64,000 bases of DNA. Origin: Methylopumilus universalis (lineage in GTDB: Bacteria; Pseudomonadota; Gammaproteobacteria; Burkholderiales; Methylophilaceae). A program made the position numbers and the translations under genes. The number at the start of each line of letters is the position of its first letter. Within the stretch, counting starts at the first letter, position 1. The notes beneath the pieces are model-generated. The model was not told where the DNA came from, ran no database searches, and saw only the letters and a program-made list of their open reading frames with translations. Shown piece after piece: positions 44,637 through 54,426 of the stretch. The DNA lies in the NCBI RefSeq assembly GCF_006363895.1, contig NZ_CP040953.1; one strand, given 5' to 3'.

Positions 44637-45365
44637 TTAGTCCTTTTTGATTTGAGGTAATTTAGACCTTCTTTGCAACCATGCAACACCGAATATATCC
44701 ACAATACCTACAAGCAAACGGTCAATCGTTCCGTAATTCGATTGTCCATGAGAACGCTGACGATGACTGACAGGTACTGACACAATAAGACCACCTCGGC
44801 GCTTTATAAGCGCTGGCAAAAAACGATGCATATGATCAAAATAAGGTAAATCCAAGAATGCATCTCTTGAAAAAAGTTTTAACCCACATCCTGTATCAGG
44901 AGTATCGTCTTGAAGCATCCATGAACGAACGCTATTAGCGATCACAGATGAAATTCTCTTAATCCAACTATCCTGTCTACTATGACGACGGTTTCCACCG
45001 ACTAACTCAACGCCTTCTTTAAGGGCATCTAGTAATTGAGGAATATCATTCGGATTGTTTTGTCCATCACCATCGAGTGTTGCAATCCAATTAAAATTCG
45101 CATGTTTTACACCCGTTCTAACAGCGGTGCTTTGACCACAACCTTTTTGATGTCGAATGACCCGAAGTTCTTTATATGTTTTTTGTAGGGTGATTAAATT
45201 TTTATAAGTCCGGTCTGTGCTTCCGTCATCCACATAAATAATTTCATAGTTAATTTTATTCTTGAGAGACTTTCTAATCTCAAAAATTAAATCAGCAACA
45301 TTGTCTTCCTCGTTTCTCACCGGGACTACAACAGATAAAGATTTAGGTTTAGTGAACTGAGCCAT
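44637..45365 (-). CDS. Family 2 glycosyltransferase (dolichol-phosphate mannosyltransferase-like)
   Basis: A 242-residue GT-A enzyme. Motifs: VVVPVRNEEDNV at the start, YVDDGSTDRT (nucleotide-sugar), ATLDGDGQNNPND (metal DxD equivalent), and the late DTGCGLKLF, typical of DPM1/ArnC-like transferases making polyprenyl-phosphate sugars. No long C-terminal membrane domain is present. It ends one base before the LABN gene start, so the two act together in building or flipping a lipid-linked sugar. The sugar is unknown; UDP-GalA from the neighbouring ugd/epimerase genes is a guess. Confidence 0.85.
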   Translation of the reverse strand: MAQFTKPKSLSVVVPVRNEEDNVADLIFEIRKSLKNKINYEIIYVDDGSTDRTYKNLITLQKTYKELRVIRHQKGCGQSTAVRTGVKHANFNWIATLDGDGQNNPNDIPQLLDALKEGVELVGGNRRHSRQDSWIKRISSVIANSVRSWMLQDDTPDTGCGLKLFSRDAFLDLPYFDHMHRFLPALIKRRGGLIVSVPVSHRQRSHGQSNYGTIDRLLVGIVDIFGVAWLQRRSKLPQIKKD

Positions 45366-45411
45366 AAATTATATTTTTAAAGATTTCTATAAGTAGAATT
45401 AATAAGATTAA

Positions 45412-47244
45412 TTACTCAACCGTGACAGACTTTGCTAAGTTGCGCGGTTTATCGACGTCTGTGCCTTTGATAAGAGAAACATGATAAGCCAATAATTGAA
45501 CTGGGATAGAGTGAATAATCGGAGACAAAACACCTGTATGTCTTGGGGTTCTTATCACCCGTACACCAGGACTTTCCAAAAAATGACTGTCAGCATCTGC
45601 GAATACAAAAATTTCAGCGCCACGCGCTTTGACTTCTTGCATATTAGATTTTACTTTTTCAAGTAAATTATCATTTGGTGCAATGACTACGACTGGCATA
45701 TCGTTATCCACTAATGCCAAAGGTCCATGCTTTAATTCGCCTGCAGGGTAAGCTTCTGCATGAATATATGAAATCTCTTTTAATTTTAATGCGCCTTCCA
45801 TAGCAATCGGGTAATGAATACCTCTACCTAGGAATAGCGCGTGTTGCTTATTAGCAAATAATTTTGCCCACTCTTTAATTTGTGGTTCTAAATTAAGTGC
45901 TTGTTGAATGCTGCCTGGTAACTGTCTCAAATTTTCTAAATAACTTTTTTCCTCTGTTTTATTAATCAGCTTTTTAAAAGAAGCAATCGTAACGGCTAAA
46001 CTAAAAAGAGATACTAGTTGTGTCGTAAAAGCTTTAGTTGATGCCACACCAATTTCAGCACCCGCTCTTGTATATAAAACAAGCTTAGATGCGCGAGCAA
46101 TCGCACTCTCTTGCACATTACAAATTGCTAAACTTAAATGTTGGCCTAAAGATTTGGCATGCTTTAAAGCTTCCATCGTATCTAAAGTTTCGCCGGACTG
46201 CGAAACAGTGAGTATCAACTGATTAGGATTAGGCACTGAATCTCGATACCTGTATTCGCTTGAGATTTCAACGGTGGTTGATATTTTTGCGATACTTTCT
46301 AACCAGTACTTAGCCGTTACTCCTGCGTAATAACTTGTCCCTGCTGCCAAAATTAAAATACTATCTATTTTAGAAAATACATCTTTTGCATCTTGTCCGA
46401 ACAAACTTACATCAAAATGACCTTCATCAATAATGGCTTCAATCGTGTCTGTCAATGCACGAGGCTGTTCATAAATTTCTTTTTGCATAAAATGATCATA
46501 TGGGCCTAGCTCCATGGAAGACAAAGTGACGTCACTGATATGTGTTTTGCGTGTAATCACTTTTTTATCTTTATCAAAAATTTGGATGCTATCTTTTTTA
46601 ACTTGAACAACATCGCCATCTTCAAGGTAGATCACTTTTTTGGTGACCGCTAAAAGTGCTGAGATGTCAGATGCAATAAAATTCTGTGTATCACCTAATC
46701 CAATAATGAGTGGGCAACCTAATCGCACACAAATCATTTCATCAGGATTTTTGAGAGAGATCACCGCAATCGCAAATGCGCCCCTTAATTCCTGGCCTAA
46801 CATTTGCGTTGCTTCTAAAAGAGATTGATTTTTATGTTTAACAAAATAGTGGATGAGGTGGGCAATAACTTCAGTATCTGTTTGTGATTCAAACTTGTAC
46901 CCTAATTTTTTAAGACGCTCGCGCACTTCTTCATAATTTTCGATAATACCGTTATGAACAACCGCAATTTCACCTTCTGAAATATGAGGATGTGCATTAA
47001 GTTCAGTGACGCCTCCATGTGTTGCCCATCTTGTGTGACCAATCCCTAAAAATCCTTCCAGTTTTTGATCTTTCACCATAGTTTCAATTTCAGCCACGCG
47101 GCCTACAGATCGAACACGTTCAATACCGTTTCGTAATACCGCAATACCTGAAGAATCATAGCCACGATATTCGAGTCGACTTAATCCTTCGATTAAATGT
47201 GGAACGATATTTTTATTTGAAATTGCACCTACAATGCCGCACAT
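45412..47244 (-). CDS. glmS: Glucosamine-fructose-6-phosphate aminotransferase (isomerizing)
   Basis: A 610-residue enzyme making glucosamine-6-phosphate for cell-wall and lipopolysaccharide precursors. The glutaminase nucleophile is Cys2 (MCGIVGAI), so the start is fixed here; the longest frame would add 46 residues and block that cysteine. Two SIS isomerase domains follow (LTVSQSGETLDT and GRGIHYPIAMEGALKLKE), and the end is AKSVTVE as in the family. It lies 4 bases after glmU. No glmS ribozyme could fit in this gap. Confidence 0.97.
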   Translation of the reverse strand: MCGIVGAISNKNIVPHLIEGLSRLEYRGYDSSGIAVLRNGIERVRSVGRVAEIETMVKDQKLEGFLGIGHTRWATHGGVTELNAHPHISEGEIAVVHNGIIENYEEVRERLKKLGYKFESQTDTEVIAHLIHYFVKHKNQSLLEATQMLGQELRGAFAIAVISLKNPDEMICVRLGCPLIIGLGDTQNFIASDISALLAVTKKVIYLEDGDVVQVKKDSIQIFDKDKKVITRKTHISDVTLSSMELGPYDHFMQKEIYEQPRALTDTIEAIIDEGHFDVSLFGQDAKDVFSKIDSILILAAGTSYYAGVTAKYWLESIAKISTTVEISSEYRYRDSVPNPNQLILTVSQSGETLDTMEALKHAKSLGQHLSLAICNVQESAIARASKLVLYTRAGAEIGVASTKAFTTQLVSLFSLAVTIASFKKLINKTEEKSYLENLRQLPGSIQQALNLEPQIKEWAKLFANKQHALFLGRGIHYPIAMEGALKLKEISYIHAEAYPAGELKHGPLALVDNDMPVVVIAPNDNLLEKVKSNMQEVKARGAEIFVFADADSHFLESPGVRVIRTPRHTGVLSPIIHSIPVQLLAYHVSLIKGTDVDKPRNLAKSVTVE

Positions 47245-47248
47245 ATAT

Positions 47249-48613
47249 TTAAGTCTCTTTATTTTTTGTAGGTTTAGTCCAACCAGAAATGCTGGTTTGT
47301 TTTGAACGAGACACCGTAAGATCTCCTGGAGGAGCATCTTTAGTGATGGTCGATCCTGCCGCAATCGTGGCACCCTTGCCAATTTTCACTGGAGCCACCA
47401 AAGCAGTGTTTGATCCTATAAACACATCATCTTCAATCGTAGTGGGGTGTTTATTAGCACCATCATAATTACATGTAATAGTCCCGGCACCGATATTCAC
47501 TGATTTGCCGACAAGGCTATCACCCACATAGCTTAAGTGATTGATATTGGTGTGATCATTAATTTCACTATTTTTAATTTCAACAAAATTCCCAATGTGC
47601 ACATGGCTTTGAAGCTTCGTACCCGGTCTCAATCTTGCAAATGGACCAATACGACAGTGGCTACCCACTTTACTTTCAACAATATGTGAATAAGGTTCAA
47701 TCGAGGAGTGATCTCCGATGAAGCTATCTTTTATATGTGAGTAAGCTGCAACTTTCACGTGGTTACCTAGAACAACCTTACCTTCAAAAATGCAACCTAC
47801 ATCAATCGTCACATCTTGTCCTGCTGAGACTTCACCTCTAATATCAATGCGGCTTGGATCTATAATAGTGACACCCTGGTCCATCAATGTTTTTGCTGTC
47901 ATAAGTTGATAGTTTCTTTCCATAGTTGCTAATTCAGATTTCGAATTAATGCCGGTAACGGATACTTCATTATCCGCAGATTCACTTAATACTTCAATGT
48001 TATCTTCAATAGATAGTCCTACAATATCTGTTAAATAATATTCTTTTTGGGCGTTCTGATTAGTTAGTCTTTTAAGCCAATTTTTTAAGAGATGATTGGG
48101 CGCGCACATAATGCCCGTATTAATTTCTTTGATATTTTTTTGTGATTCATCACAATCTTTTTCTTCTACAATTTTTTGTATTCGGTCGTCTTTCCTTATA
48201 ATTCTGCCATAGCCTTTTGGATCCTTTTTTGAGTAAGTTAGAACAGCTAAATTTTTTTGACCTTTTATTACTAGGCGTTCAATCGTTTTTTGGTCAATTA
48301 ACGGTACATCGCCATATAAGATGAGTGTATTACCTTCATCTTTGATTAAAGGAGCGGCTTGTTGCACAGCATGGCCTGTGCCTAATTGTTCTTTTTGCTC
48401 TACCCATTGAATATGGGGAGATGGAAATGTTTTTTTGACGAGATCACCACCATATCCATAAACCACCACAAGCTCTTTAGGCTTGAATGACATAGAAGCA
48501 TCAATGACATAACCGAGAAGCGGTTTATGAGCAAGCGGTTGCAAGACTTTGGGTAAATCAGAACGCATGCGCGTCCCTTTGCCTGCAGCTAAAATCACAA
48601 TAGATAAAGACAT
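47249..48613 (-). CDS. glmU: Bifunctional N-acetylglucosamine-1-phosphate uridyltransferase / acetyltransferase
   Basis: A 454-residue bifunctional enzyme acetylating glucosamine-1-phosphate and forming UDP-GlcNAc. The N-terminal uridyltransferase has LAAGKGTRM at 7-15 and the metal aspartate in LYGDVPLI; the C-terminal half is a left-handed beta-helix with hexapeptide repeats and the acetyltransferase motifs RIGPFARLRPGT and CNYDGANKH. It feeds peptidoglycan and lipid A synthesis, together with glmS directly downstream. A hairpin lies in its short leader. Confidence 0.97.
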   Translation of the reverse strand: MSLSIVILAAGKGTRMRSDLPKVLQPLAHKPLLGYVIDASMSFKPKELVVVYGYGGDLVKKTFPSPHIQWVEQKEQLGTGHAVQQAAPLIKDEGNTLILYGDVPLIDQKTIERLVIKGQKNLAVLTYSKKDPKGYGRIIRKDDRIQKIVEEKDCDESQKNIKEINTGIMCAPNHLLKNWLKRLTNQNAQKEYYLTDIVGLSIEDNIEVLSESADNEVSVTGINSKSELATMERNYQLMTAKTLMDQGVTIIDPSRIDIRGEVSAGQDVTIDVGCIFEGKVVLGNHVKVAAYSHIKDSFIGDHSSIEPYSHIVESKVGSHCRIGPFARLRPGTKLQSHVHIGNFVEIKNSEINDHTNINHLSYVGDSLVGKSVNIGAGTITCNYDGANKHPTTIEDDVFIGSNTALVAPVKIGKGATIAAGSTITKDAPPGDLTVSRSKQTSISGWTKPTKNKET

Positions 48614-48635
48614 CTTCGCTATTTTATCGTTTATT

Positions 48636-48650
48636 TGTCATCACATGACA
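48636..48650. repeat. Short perfect hairpin in the glmU leader
   Basis: TGTCAT and ATGACA arms with a 3-base loop CAC lie 23 bases upstream of the glmU start and next to the atp-operon terminator. It may be an operator or mRNA stem; no assignment is possible. Confidence 0.3.
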
Positions 48651-48654
48651 TAAA

Positions 48655-48678
48655 AAAAGCAGCTTAAAAGCTGCTTTT
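48655..48678 (-). terminator. Intrinsic terminator of the atp operon
   Basis: An 11-base perfect stem AAAAGCAGCTT/AAGCTGCTTTT with a 2-base loop lies 23 bases downstream of the atpC stop and, read on the minus strand, is followed by a run of seven T. It separates the ATP synthase transcript from glmU. Confidence 0.88.
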
Positions 48679-48701
48679 AATAGTTTTGTAAGTTTTATAT
48701 C

Positions 48702-49124
48702 TTAGTGTTTTTGTCGTAGTTTTTGAATCGCTTGAATTTGAGCAATCGCTTCAGCTAATTCAGCTTGTGCTTTTGCATAATCCACATCAGATGATCGATT
48801 TTTCATTGCTTCTTCAGCGGCTTTTTTAGCTGCATTCGCTTGTGCCTCATCAAGATCGTGGCCACGAATCGCTGTATCTGCTAAAACAGTTACTACACCT
48901 GGTTGCACCTCTAAAATACCGCCTGAAATATAAATGAGTTGTTCTTCATTTTTATCCGCCAATTTAATACGCAATGCACCTGGTTTAATCGATGTAATCA
49001 TTGGTGCATGATGCGGATAAATACCCACTTCACCCATTTGTGCCGGTGCGGCGACGAATTCAGCCTCACCTGAAAAAATAGATTCTTCAGCACTTACTAC
49101 ATCAATATGAACCGTTGCAACCAT
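48702..49124 (-). CDS. atpC: ATP synthase epsilon subunit
   Basis: A 140-residue central-stalk subunit that couples rotation and inhibits ATP hydrolysis. The N-terminal beta-sandwich shows HIDVVSAEESIFSGEAEFV and GEVGIYPHHAPMITSIKPG; the C-terminal helical pair (LDEAQANAAKKAAEEAM) is present, so the inhibitory form is complete. It is last in the atp operon, 19 bases after atpD, and followed by an intrinsic terminator. Confidence 0.97.
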   Translation of the reverse strand: MVATVHIDVVSAEESIFSGEAEFVAAPAQMGEVGIYPHHAPMITSIKPGALRIKLADKNEEQLIYISGGILEVQPGVVTVLADTAIRGHDLDEAQANAAKKAAEEAMKNRSSDVDYAKAQAELAEAIAQIQAIQKLRQKH

Positions 49125-49143
49125 GTCGTTTTTACCTAATCAA

Positions 49144-50571
49144 TTAAGATAATGTTTTTGCTTTTGCTACAGCTTCTTCGATGCTGCCTACCATATAGAA
49201 CGCTTGTTCTGGCAAGTGATCATATTCACCACTCACGATCGCTTTAAAGCCTTTGATCGTATCTTTCAGTGTCACATATTTACCAGGGGCGCCTGTAAAG
49301 ACTTCAGCGACGTGGAATGGTTGTGATAAGAAACGTTGAATTTTACGTGCACGACTCACTGCTAATTTATCTTCTGGAGATAATTCGTCCATACCAAGAA
49401 TCGCAATAATGTCGCGTAATTCTTTATAGCGTTGCAATGTCGACTGGACAGAACGTGCCACTTGATAATGTTCTTCACCCACGACTTGTGGATCAAGCTG
49501 ACGTGATGTTGAATCTAATGGATCTACCGCTGGATAAATACCAAGGGATGCAATATCACGAGATAACACAACTGTTGAGTCCAAATGTTGGAATGTCGTT
49601 GCAGGCGATGGGTCAGTCAAGTCATCGGCTGGAACATACACCGCTTGGATCGAAGTAATCGAACCTGTTTTTGTTGAAGTGATACGTTCTTGTAAACGAC
49701 CCATTTCGTCAGCGAGTGTTGGTTGATATCCTACCGCTGAAGGCATACGTCCAAGAAGCGCTGATACTTCAGTACCTGCGAGTGTGTATCGATAAATATT
49801 GTCTACGAAGAAAAGAACATCACGACCTTCGTCACGGAATTTTTCAGCCATAGTTAAACCTGAAAGCGCTACACGTAGTCGATTGCCTGGTGGTTCGTTC
49901 ATTTGGCCAAACACCATCGCAACTTTTGATTCTTCCATATCATCTAATTTGATCACGCCTGCATCTGACATTTCATGATAGAAGTCGTTACCTTCACGTG
50001 TTCGCTCACCCACACCTGCGAATACAGATAGTCCTGAGTGTTGTTTAGCAATATTGTTGATGAGTTCCAACATGTTCACAGTCTTACCTACACCTGCGCC
50101 ACCGAAGAGGCCCACTTTACCGCCTTTAGCAAATGGACAAACTAAGTCAATCACCTTAATACCTGTTTCAAGGAGATCGACAGATGGTGATAGATCTTTA
50201 AATTCTGGTGCTTTTTGGTGAATGGAACGGAACTCTTTAGATTTAATTGGGCCTAATTCGTCAATCGGACGACCAAGCACATCCATGATACGGCCTAGCG
50301 TGCCTGTACCCACTGGCACATTGATCGCTGCACCCGTAGATTTAAATGCAGTGCCGCGCGCAAGTCCGTCAGACGAACCCATCGCAATCGTTCTAACAAT
50401 ACCGTCACCTAGCTGTTGTTGCACTTCAAGTGTCAACCCTGCTTCAGCTTGTGAGTCTTTGTCATCTATGATTAATGCATCAAATACTTTTGGCATTTGA
50501 TCGCGAGGAAACTCGACGTCAACCACCGCTCCGATACATTGCACTACTTTTCCGATTTGTTTGCTAGCCAT
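49144..50571 (-). CDS. atpD: ATP synthase beta subunit
   Basis: A 475-residue catalytic subunit of F1. Walker A is GGAGVGKT at 157-164, the catalytic glutamate lies in AGVGERTREGND, and the DELSEEDKL-type loop appears as DELSPEDKLAVSRARKIQRF. Length is normal. It forms the alpha3-beta3 ring with AtpA and binds gamma and epsilon. Gene order and spacing match the conserved operon (37 bases after atpG). Confidence 0.98.
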   Translation of the reverse strand: MASKQIGKVVQCIGAVVDVEFPRDQMPKVFDALIIDDKDSQAEAGLTLEVQQQLGDGIVRTIAMGSSDGLARGTAFKSTGAAINVPVGTGTLGRIMDVLGRPIDELGPIKSKEFRSIHQKAPEFKDLSPSVDLLETGIKVIDLVCPFAKGGKVGLFGGAGVGKTVNMLELINNIAKQHSGLSVFAGVGERTREGNDFYHEMSDAGVIKLDDMEESKVAMVFGQMNEPPGNRLRVALSGLTMAEKFRDEGRDVLFFVDNIYRYTLAGTEVSALLGRMPSAVGYQPTLADEMGRLQERITSTKTGSITSIQAVYVPADDLTDPSPATTFQHLDSTVVLSRDIASLGIYPAVDPLDSTSRQLDPQVVGEEHYQVARSVQSTLQRYKELRDIIAILGMDELSPEDKLAVSRARKIQRFLSQPFHVAEVFTGAPGKYVTLKDTIKGFKAIVSGEYDHLPEQAFYMVGSIEEAVAKAKTLS

Positions 50572-50608
50572 TTTTTTTCCTTGAAGACTCTAAATAATTA
50601 ATTCAATG

Positions 50609-51475
50609 TTATGCAACCGCAGCTGCACCACCCACAATTTCCGAAATTTCTTTTGTAATTGCCGCTTGACGCGCTTTGTTATAAATCAATTTCAATTCGC
50701 CAATCACATTCTTCGCATTATCTGAAGCAGACTTCATTGCAACCATTCGTGCGGATTGTTCTGACGCCATATTTTCTGTGACGCCGTGATAAATCAAAGA
50801 TTCGATATAACGCGTTAATAATTGATCGATCACACTTTGTGCATCCGGCTCATAGATATAATCCCATGGACCTTCTGGACTTCCGATTTTATCCCCTGAG
50901 AGTGGTAACAATTGATCCACAACAGGCTCTTGCTTCATCGTATTAATAAATTTGGTATAGCAAATAAAGAGCTGGTCAACTTCACCATTCACATAGGCAT
51001 CTAACATCACTTTAATTGCACCGATGAGTTTTTCAACATGAGGTGTATCGCCTAAGCCTATGATATGTGATTTCACATTCGCGTTAATACGCGTCATGAA
51101 ACCTAACCCTTTATTACCTAATGCACTCACATGTACTTTTTTACCTTGTGATTCCCATTGCTTCATCTGATTGACAGACATTCTTAATACGTTGGTATTA
51201 AGTCCGCCACACAAACCTTTATCTGAAGTAACCACAATTAAACCAATATTTTTTACTTGGTCTTTTTTCACAAGGAATGGATGCTTATATTCCGATTGTG
51301 CGTAGGACAAATGTGCTGCCACATTTCTGATTTTCTCAGCATAAGGACGAGCTTGACGCATACGCTCTTGCGCTTTACGCATCTTTGATGCTGCGACCAT
51401 CTCCATCGCTTTGGTGATCTTTCGTGTATTTTCTACACTCTTGATCTTGGTTCTAATTTCTTTACTACCGGCCAT
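50609..51475 (-). CDS. atpG: ATP synthase gamma subunit
   Basis: A 288-residue rotor shaft. The N-terminal helix carries MAGSKEIRTKIKSVENTRKITKAMEMVAASKMRKAQ and the C-terminal helix NVIGELKLIYNKARQAAITKEISEIVGGAAAV, the two long helices that enter the alpha3-beta3 ring. The middle SDKGLCGGLNTN is conserved. It lies between atpA (14 bases away) and atpD. Confidence 0.97.
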   Translation of the reverse strand: MAGSKEIRTKIKSVENTRKITKAMEMVAASKMRKAQERMRQARPYAEKIRNVAAHLSYAQSEYKHPFLVKKDQVKNIGLIVVTSDKGLCGGLNTNVLRMSVNQMKQWESQGKKVHVSALGNKGLGFMTRINANVKSHIIGLGDTPHVEKLIGAIKVMLDAYVNGEVDQLFICYTKFINTMKQEPVVDQLLPLSGDKIGSPEGPWDYIYEPDAQSVIDQLLTRYIESLIYHGVTENMASEQSARMVAMKSASDNAKNVIGELKLIYNKARQAAITKEISEIVGGAAAVA

Positions 51476-51489
51476 AATGACTCTTTATA

Positions 51490-53031
51490 TTAGTAAGCGT
51501 TACTTGATTTGAAATCTTCAATAGCTTTTTCAAGTGCTTTTTCATTGTCACCTGATAAGTCAGCTGTTTTTTCGATGTCTTGCATAATCTTTTTGTATTT
51601 AGAATTCATAAAGCCATGCAATGCATTTTCAAATGCCAATACTTTAATCGTTGGAACATCATCAAAGTAACCTTTGTTTGCTGCAAATAATGTCACAGCC
51701 ATTTGCGAAACACTTAAAGGTGCATATTGTGATTGCTTCATAAGCTCTGTAAACATACGACCGCGGTCAAGTTGTTTACGTGTGGCTTCATCAAGATCAG
51801 ATGCAAATTGCGCGAACGCTGCTAACTCACGATATTGAGCTAAAGCTAAACGTACACCACCACCTAATTTTTTAATTACTTTAGTTTGCGCAGCACCACC
51901 CACGCGAGACACAGAAATACCTGCGTTGATCGCTGGACGAATACCTGCATTAAATAAATCTGTTTCAAGGAAGATCTGACCGTCAGTAATTGAAATTACG
52001 TTTGTCGGCACAAATGCTGATACGTCACCTGCGGCTGTTTCAATGATTGGCAATGCAGTAAGTGAACCTGTTTTTCCTTTCACTTTACCTTTTGTAAATT
52101 TTTCTACATATTCTTCATTCACACGTGCTGCTCTTTCAAGTAAGCGTGAGTGAATATAAAAGACGTCGCCAGGATAAGCTTCACGGCCTGGTGGACGACG
52201 CAAGAGTAATGAGATTTGACGATAAGCAATCGCTTGTTTTGTTAAGTCATCATAAATAATAAGAGCATCTTCGCCACGGTCACGGAAATATTCACCCATC
52301 GTGCAACCCGCGTAAGGTGCTAGGAATTGTAATGCTGCTGAATCAGAAGCTGAAGCTGCAACGATAATCGTGTATTCCATCGCGCCGTGTTCTTCAAGTT
52401 TTCTAACAACGTTAGCGATGGTTGATGCTTTTTGACCAATCGCCACATAGATACAGGTCATGTTTTGACCTTTTTGATTAATAATTGCATCTGTTGCTAC
52501 AGCTGTTTTACCTGTTTGACGATCGCCAATAATCAATTCACGTTGGCCTCGTCCGACCGGCACCATAGAGTCCACAGATTTCAAACCTGTTTGAACTGGT
52601 TGAGATACAGATTTACGCGCAATCACGCCAGGTGCTACTTTTTCAAGCTTGTCAGTAAGTTTAGTTTTAACTGGGCCTTTACCATCGATGGGTTGGCCAA
52701 GAGCATTCACCACGCGACCAATTAATTCTGGGCCTACAGGCACTTCTAAAATACGACCTGTACATTTACATACATCACCTTCAGTAATGTGTTCGTAATC
52801 ACCTAACACCACAGCACCCACAGAATCACGTTCAAGATTCAATGCAAGCCCATATGTGTTTCCTGGGAATTCGATCATTTCACCAGACATCACATTTGAT
52901 AATCCGTGAATACGAACGATACCGTCAGTCACTGATACGACTGTACCCTGTGTTCTCGCTTCAGCGGTTGTCGAGAAATTCTCTAATCGACTTTTGATGA
53001 GTTCACTAATTTCTGATGTTGATAACTGCAT
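51490..53031 (-). CDS. atpA: ATP synthase alpha subunit
   Basis: A 513-residue regulatory subunit of F1. Walker A is GDRQTGKT at 169-176; the arginine finger region VISITDGQIFLETDLFNAGIRPA and the VSRVGGAAQTKVIKKL motif are conserved. Full length for proteobacteria. It sits between atpH (24 bases upstream) and atpG in the operon. Confidence 0.98.
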   Translation of the reverse strand: MQLSTSEISELIKSRLENFSTTAEARTQGTVVSVTDGIVRIHGLSNVMSGEMIEFPGNTYGLALNLERDSVGAVVLGDYEHITEGDVCKCTGRILEVPVGPELIGRVVNALGQPIDGKGPVKTKLTDKLEKVAPGVIARKSVSQPVQTGLKSVDSMVPVGRGQRELIIGDRQTGKTAVATDAIINQKGQNMTCIYVAIGQKASTIANVVRKLEEHGAMEYTIIVAASASDSAALQFLAPYAGCTMGEYFRDRGEDALIIYDDLTKQAIAYRQISLLLRRPPGREAYPGDVFYIHSRLLERAARVNEEYVEKFTKGKVKGKTGSLTALPIIETAAGDVSAFVPTNVISITDGQIFLETDLFNAGIRPAINAGISVSRVGGAAQTKVIKKLGGGVRLALAQYRELAAFAQFASDLDEATRKQLDRGRMFTELMKQSQYAPLSVSQMAVTLFAANKGYFDDVPTIKVLAFENALHGFMNSKYKKIMQDIEKTADLSGDNEKALEKAIEDFKSSNAY

Positions 53032-53055
53032 TACTATCTCCTGATAATGATTAGC

Positions 53056-53592
53056 TTACGACTTCAACGCGTAGGCTAAATTTTGTAATTGCTCACGAAC
53101 TGAAGCATCAATCACGGTGTCGCCCACAATCACTTTAATACCACCAATGATTGCTTCATCAATCGTTACTTTTGCATCAATTTTTTTATTAAATTTCTTT
53201 TCTAAACTTTTCACTAATGTATCGACTTCTTTATCTGTCGGCTTTGATGCAACAATAATTTCAGCATCAAGCGTTCCTTCATCCGTCGCTTTTAATGTTT
53301 CAAAAAGCTCACTGATTTGAGGTAACACATTGAGCCTCTTATATTCAATCAAAAGCTTAATAAGATTTTCACCATAAGCATTAAGTTTTTTTCCGGCAAT
53401 TTTAACGAGTGTCTTTTCACGATCCTCATCCGATACTTTTGAATCATTAATGAAAGCATGCATGCGCTCATCTAAAGATACTTGCGCTAAAAATTCCAAC
53501 ATCTCAGACCATTCTGTAAGAGATTTTTTTTCTTTAGCAAGATTAAATGCTGCAACTGCGTAAGGTCTTGCGATGGTTGAAATTTCTGCCAT
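53056..53592 (-). CDS. atpH: ATP synthase delta subunit
   Basis: A 178-residue peripheral-stalk subunit binding the top of F1. N-terminal helical domain IARPYAVAAFNLAKEKK and C-terminal IIGGIKVIVGDTVIDASVREQLQNL are typical of the OSCP/delta family. It lies between atpF and atpA with normal spacing. Confidence 0.96.
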   Translation of the reverse strand: MAEISTIARPYAVAAFNLAKEKKSLTEWSEMLEFLAQVSLDERMHAFINDSKVSDEDREKTLVKIAGKKLNAYGENLIKLLIEYKRLNVLPQISELFETLKATDEGTLDAEIIVASKPTDKEVDTLVKSLEKKFNKKIDAKVTIDEAIIGGIKVIVGDTVIDASVREQLQNLAYALKS

Positions 53593-53599
53593 ATGGATC

Positions 53600-54070
53600 C
53601 TAAAGTTCTTTCGCTAATTTACTTAACATATCGCTATGTGCTTTTTTATCAATTTCTTTTGATAAGATTTTTTCTGCACCCGCGATAGCAAGTGTTGACA
53701 CTTGTTCACGTAAAGATTCTTTCGCGCGATTAACTTCTTGATCAATCTCTGCTTTCGCACCTAAGATAATACGATCGCCTTCAGTTTTCGCTTGATGCTT
53801 CGCTTCTTCTAAAATTTCTGAGGCTCTTTTTTCAGCTTGAGAAATAATTTCAGATGCTTTCTGTTTGGCTTCGTTAAGTTGCTGTGTTGTTTTCTTTGCA
53901 GCCACTTCTAAAGAAGCTTTACCTTCTTGTGCTGCAGCTAAACCGTCGGCAATTTCTTTTTGACGCGTTTCAATTGCGTTTAAAAGAGGCGGCCACACAT
54001 ACTTCACGGTAAACCAAATGAGAATCGCAAAAGCAATCGCTTGGGCAATTAACGTAAAATTAATATTCAT
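53600..54070 (-). CDS. atpF: ATP synthase b subunit
   Basis: A 156-residue peripheral stalk subunit: one membrane helix at about 5-26 (TLIAQAIAFAILIWFTVKYVWPPL) followed by a long charged coiled coil (AEKRASEILEEAKHQAKTEGD) that dimerises and reaches the delta subunit. A single b-type gene is present, so the stalk is a homodimer. It is 40 bases from atpE and 7 bases from atpH. Confidence 0.96.
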   Translation of the reverse strand: MNINFTLIAQAIAFAILIWFTVKYVWPPLLNAIETRQKEIADGLAAAQEGKASLEVAAKKTTQQLNEAKQKASEIISQAEKRASEILEEAKHQAKTEGDRIILGAKAEIDQEVNRAKESLREQVSTLAIAGAEKILSKEIDKKAHSDMLSKLAKEL

Positions 54071-54110
54071 TTTTGCTCCTGTCTAAGTTCGGTTAAAAGA
54101 ACCTAAACAA

Positions 54111-54386
54111 TTATTTTGCGATTGCACTTAATAATGGATTTGCAAATGCAAACATCATCACGATACCAACGCTAATAATGAAAGAAGCGTCAATCAAACC
54201 TAAAAGTAAGAATACTTTACCTTGTAATTGAGGAATCATTTCAGGTTGTCTTGCTGCGCCTTCTAAGAAACTCGCACACATAATACCGATGCCGATACAT
54301 GCGCCTAAAGCTGCTAAACCAATCATCAAACCTAGACCAATTGCTGTGTAAGATTGAATCATTGCTAAATATTGTATATGTTCCAT
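54111..54386 (-). CDS. atpE: ATP synthase c subunit
   Basis: A 91-residue two-helix rotor-ring subunit. The ion-binding carboxylate is Asp66 in GLIDASFIISVG, and the loop is ARQPEM. An Asp with following Ala and without the Gln/Glu/Ser-Thr set of sodium rings indicates a proton-type enzyme. It stands between atpB and atpF in the operon. Confidence 0.97.
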   Translation of the reverse strand: MEHIQYLAMIQSYTAIGLGLMIGLAALGACIGIGIMCASFLEGAARQPEMIPQLQGKVFLLLGLIDASFIISVGIVMMFAFANPLLSAIAK

Positions 54387-54426
54387 GTTTACTTCCCTTT
54401 CAGTTAAAAATACTTAAATAAAAAAA

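Noticed and set aside
47245..47248. glmS ribozyme
   Set aside because: glmU and glmS are 4 bases apart, leaving no room for the ribozyme.
47245..47382. 46-residue N-terminal extension of GlmS
   Set aside because: It overlaps glmU and would bury the Cys2 nucleophile that must be N-terminal in this enzyme.
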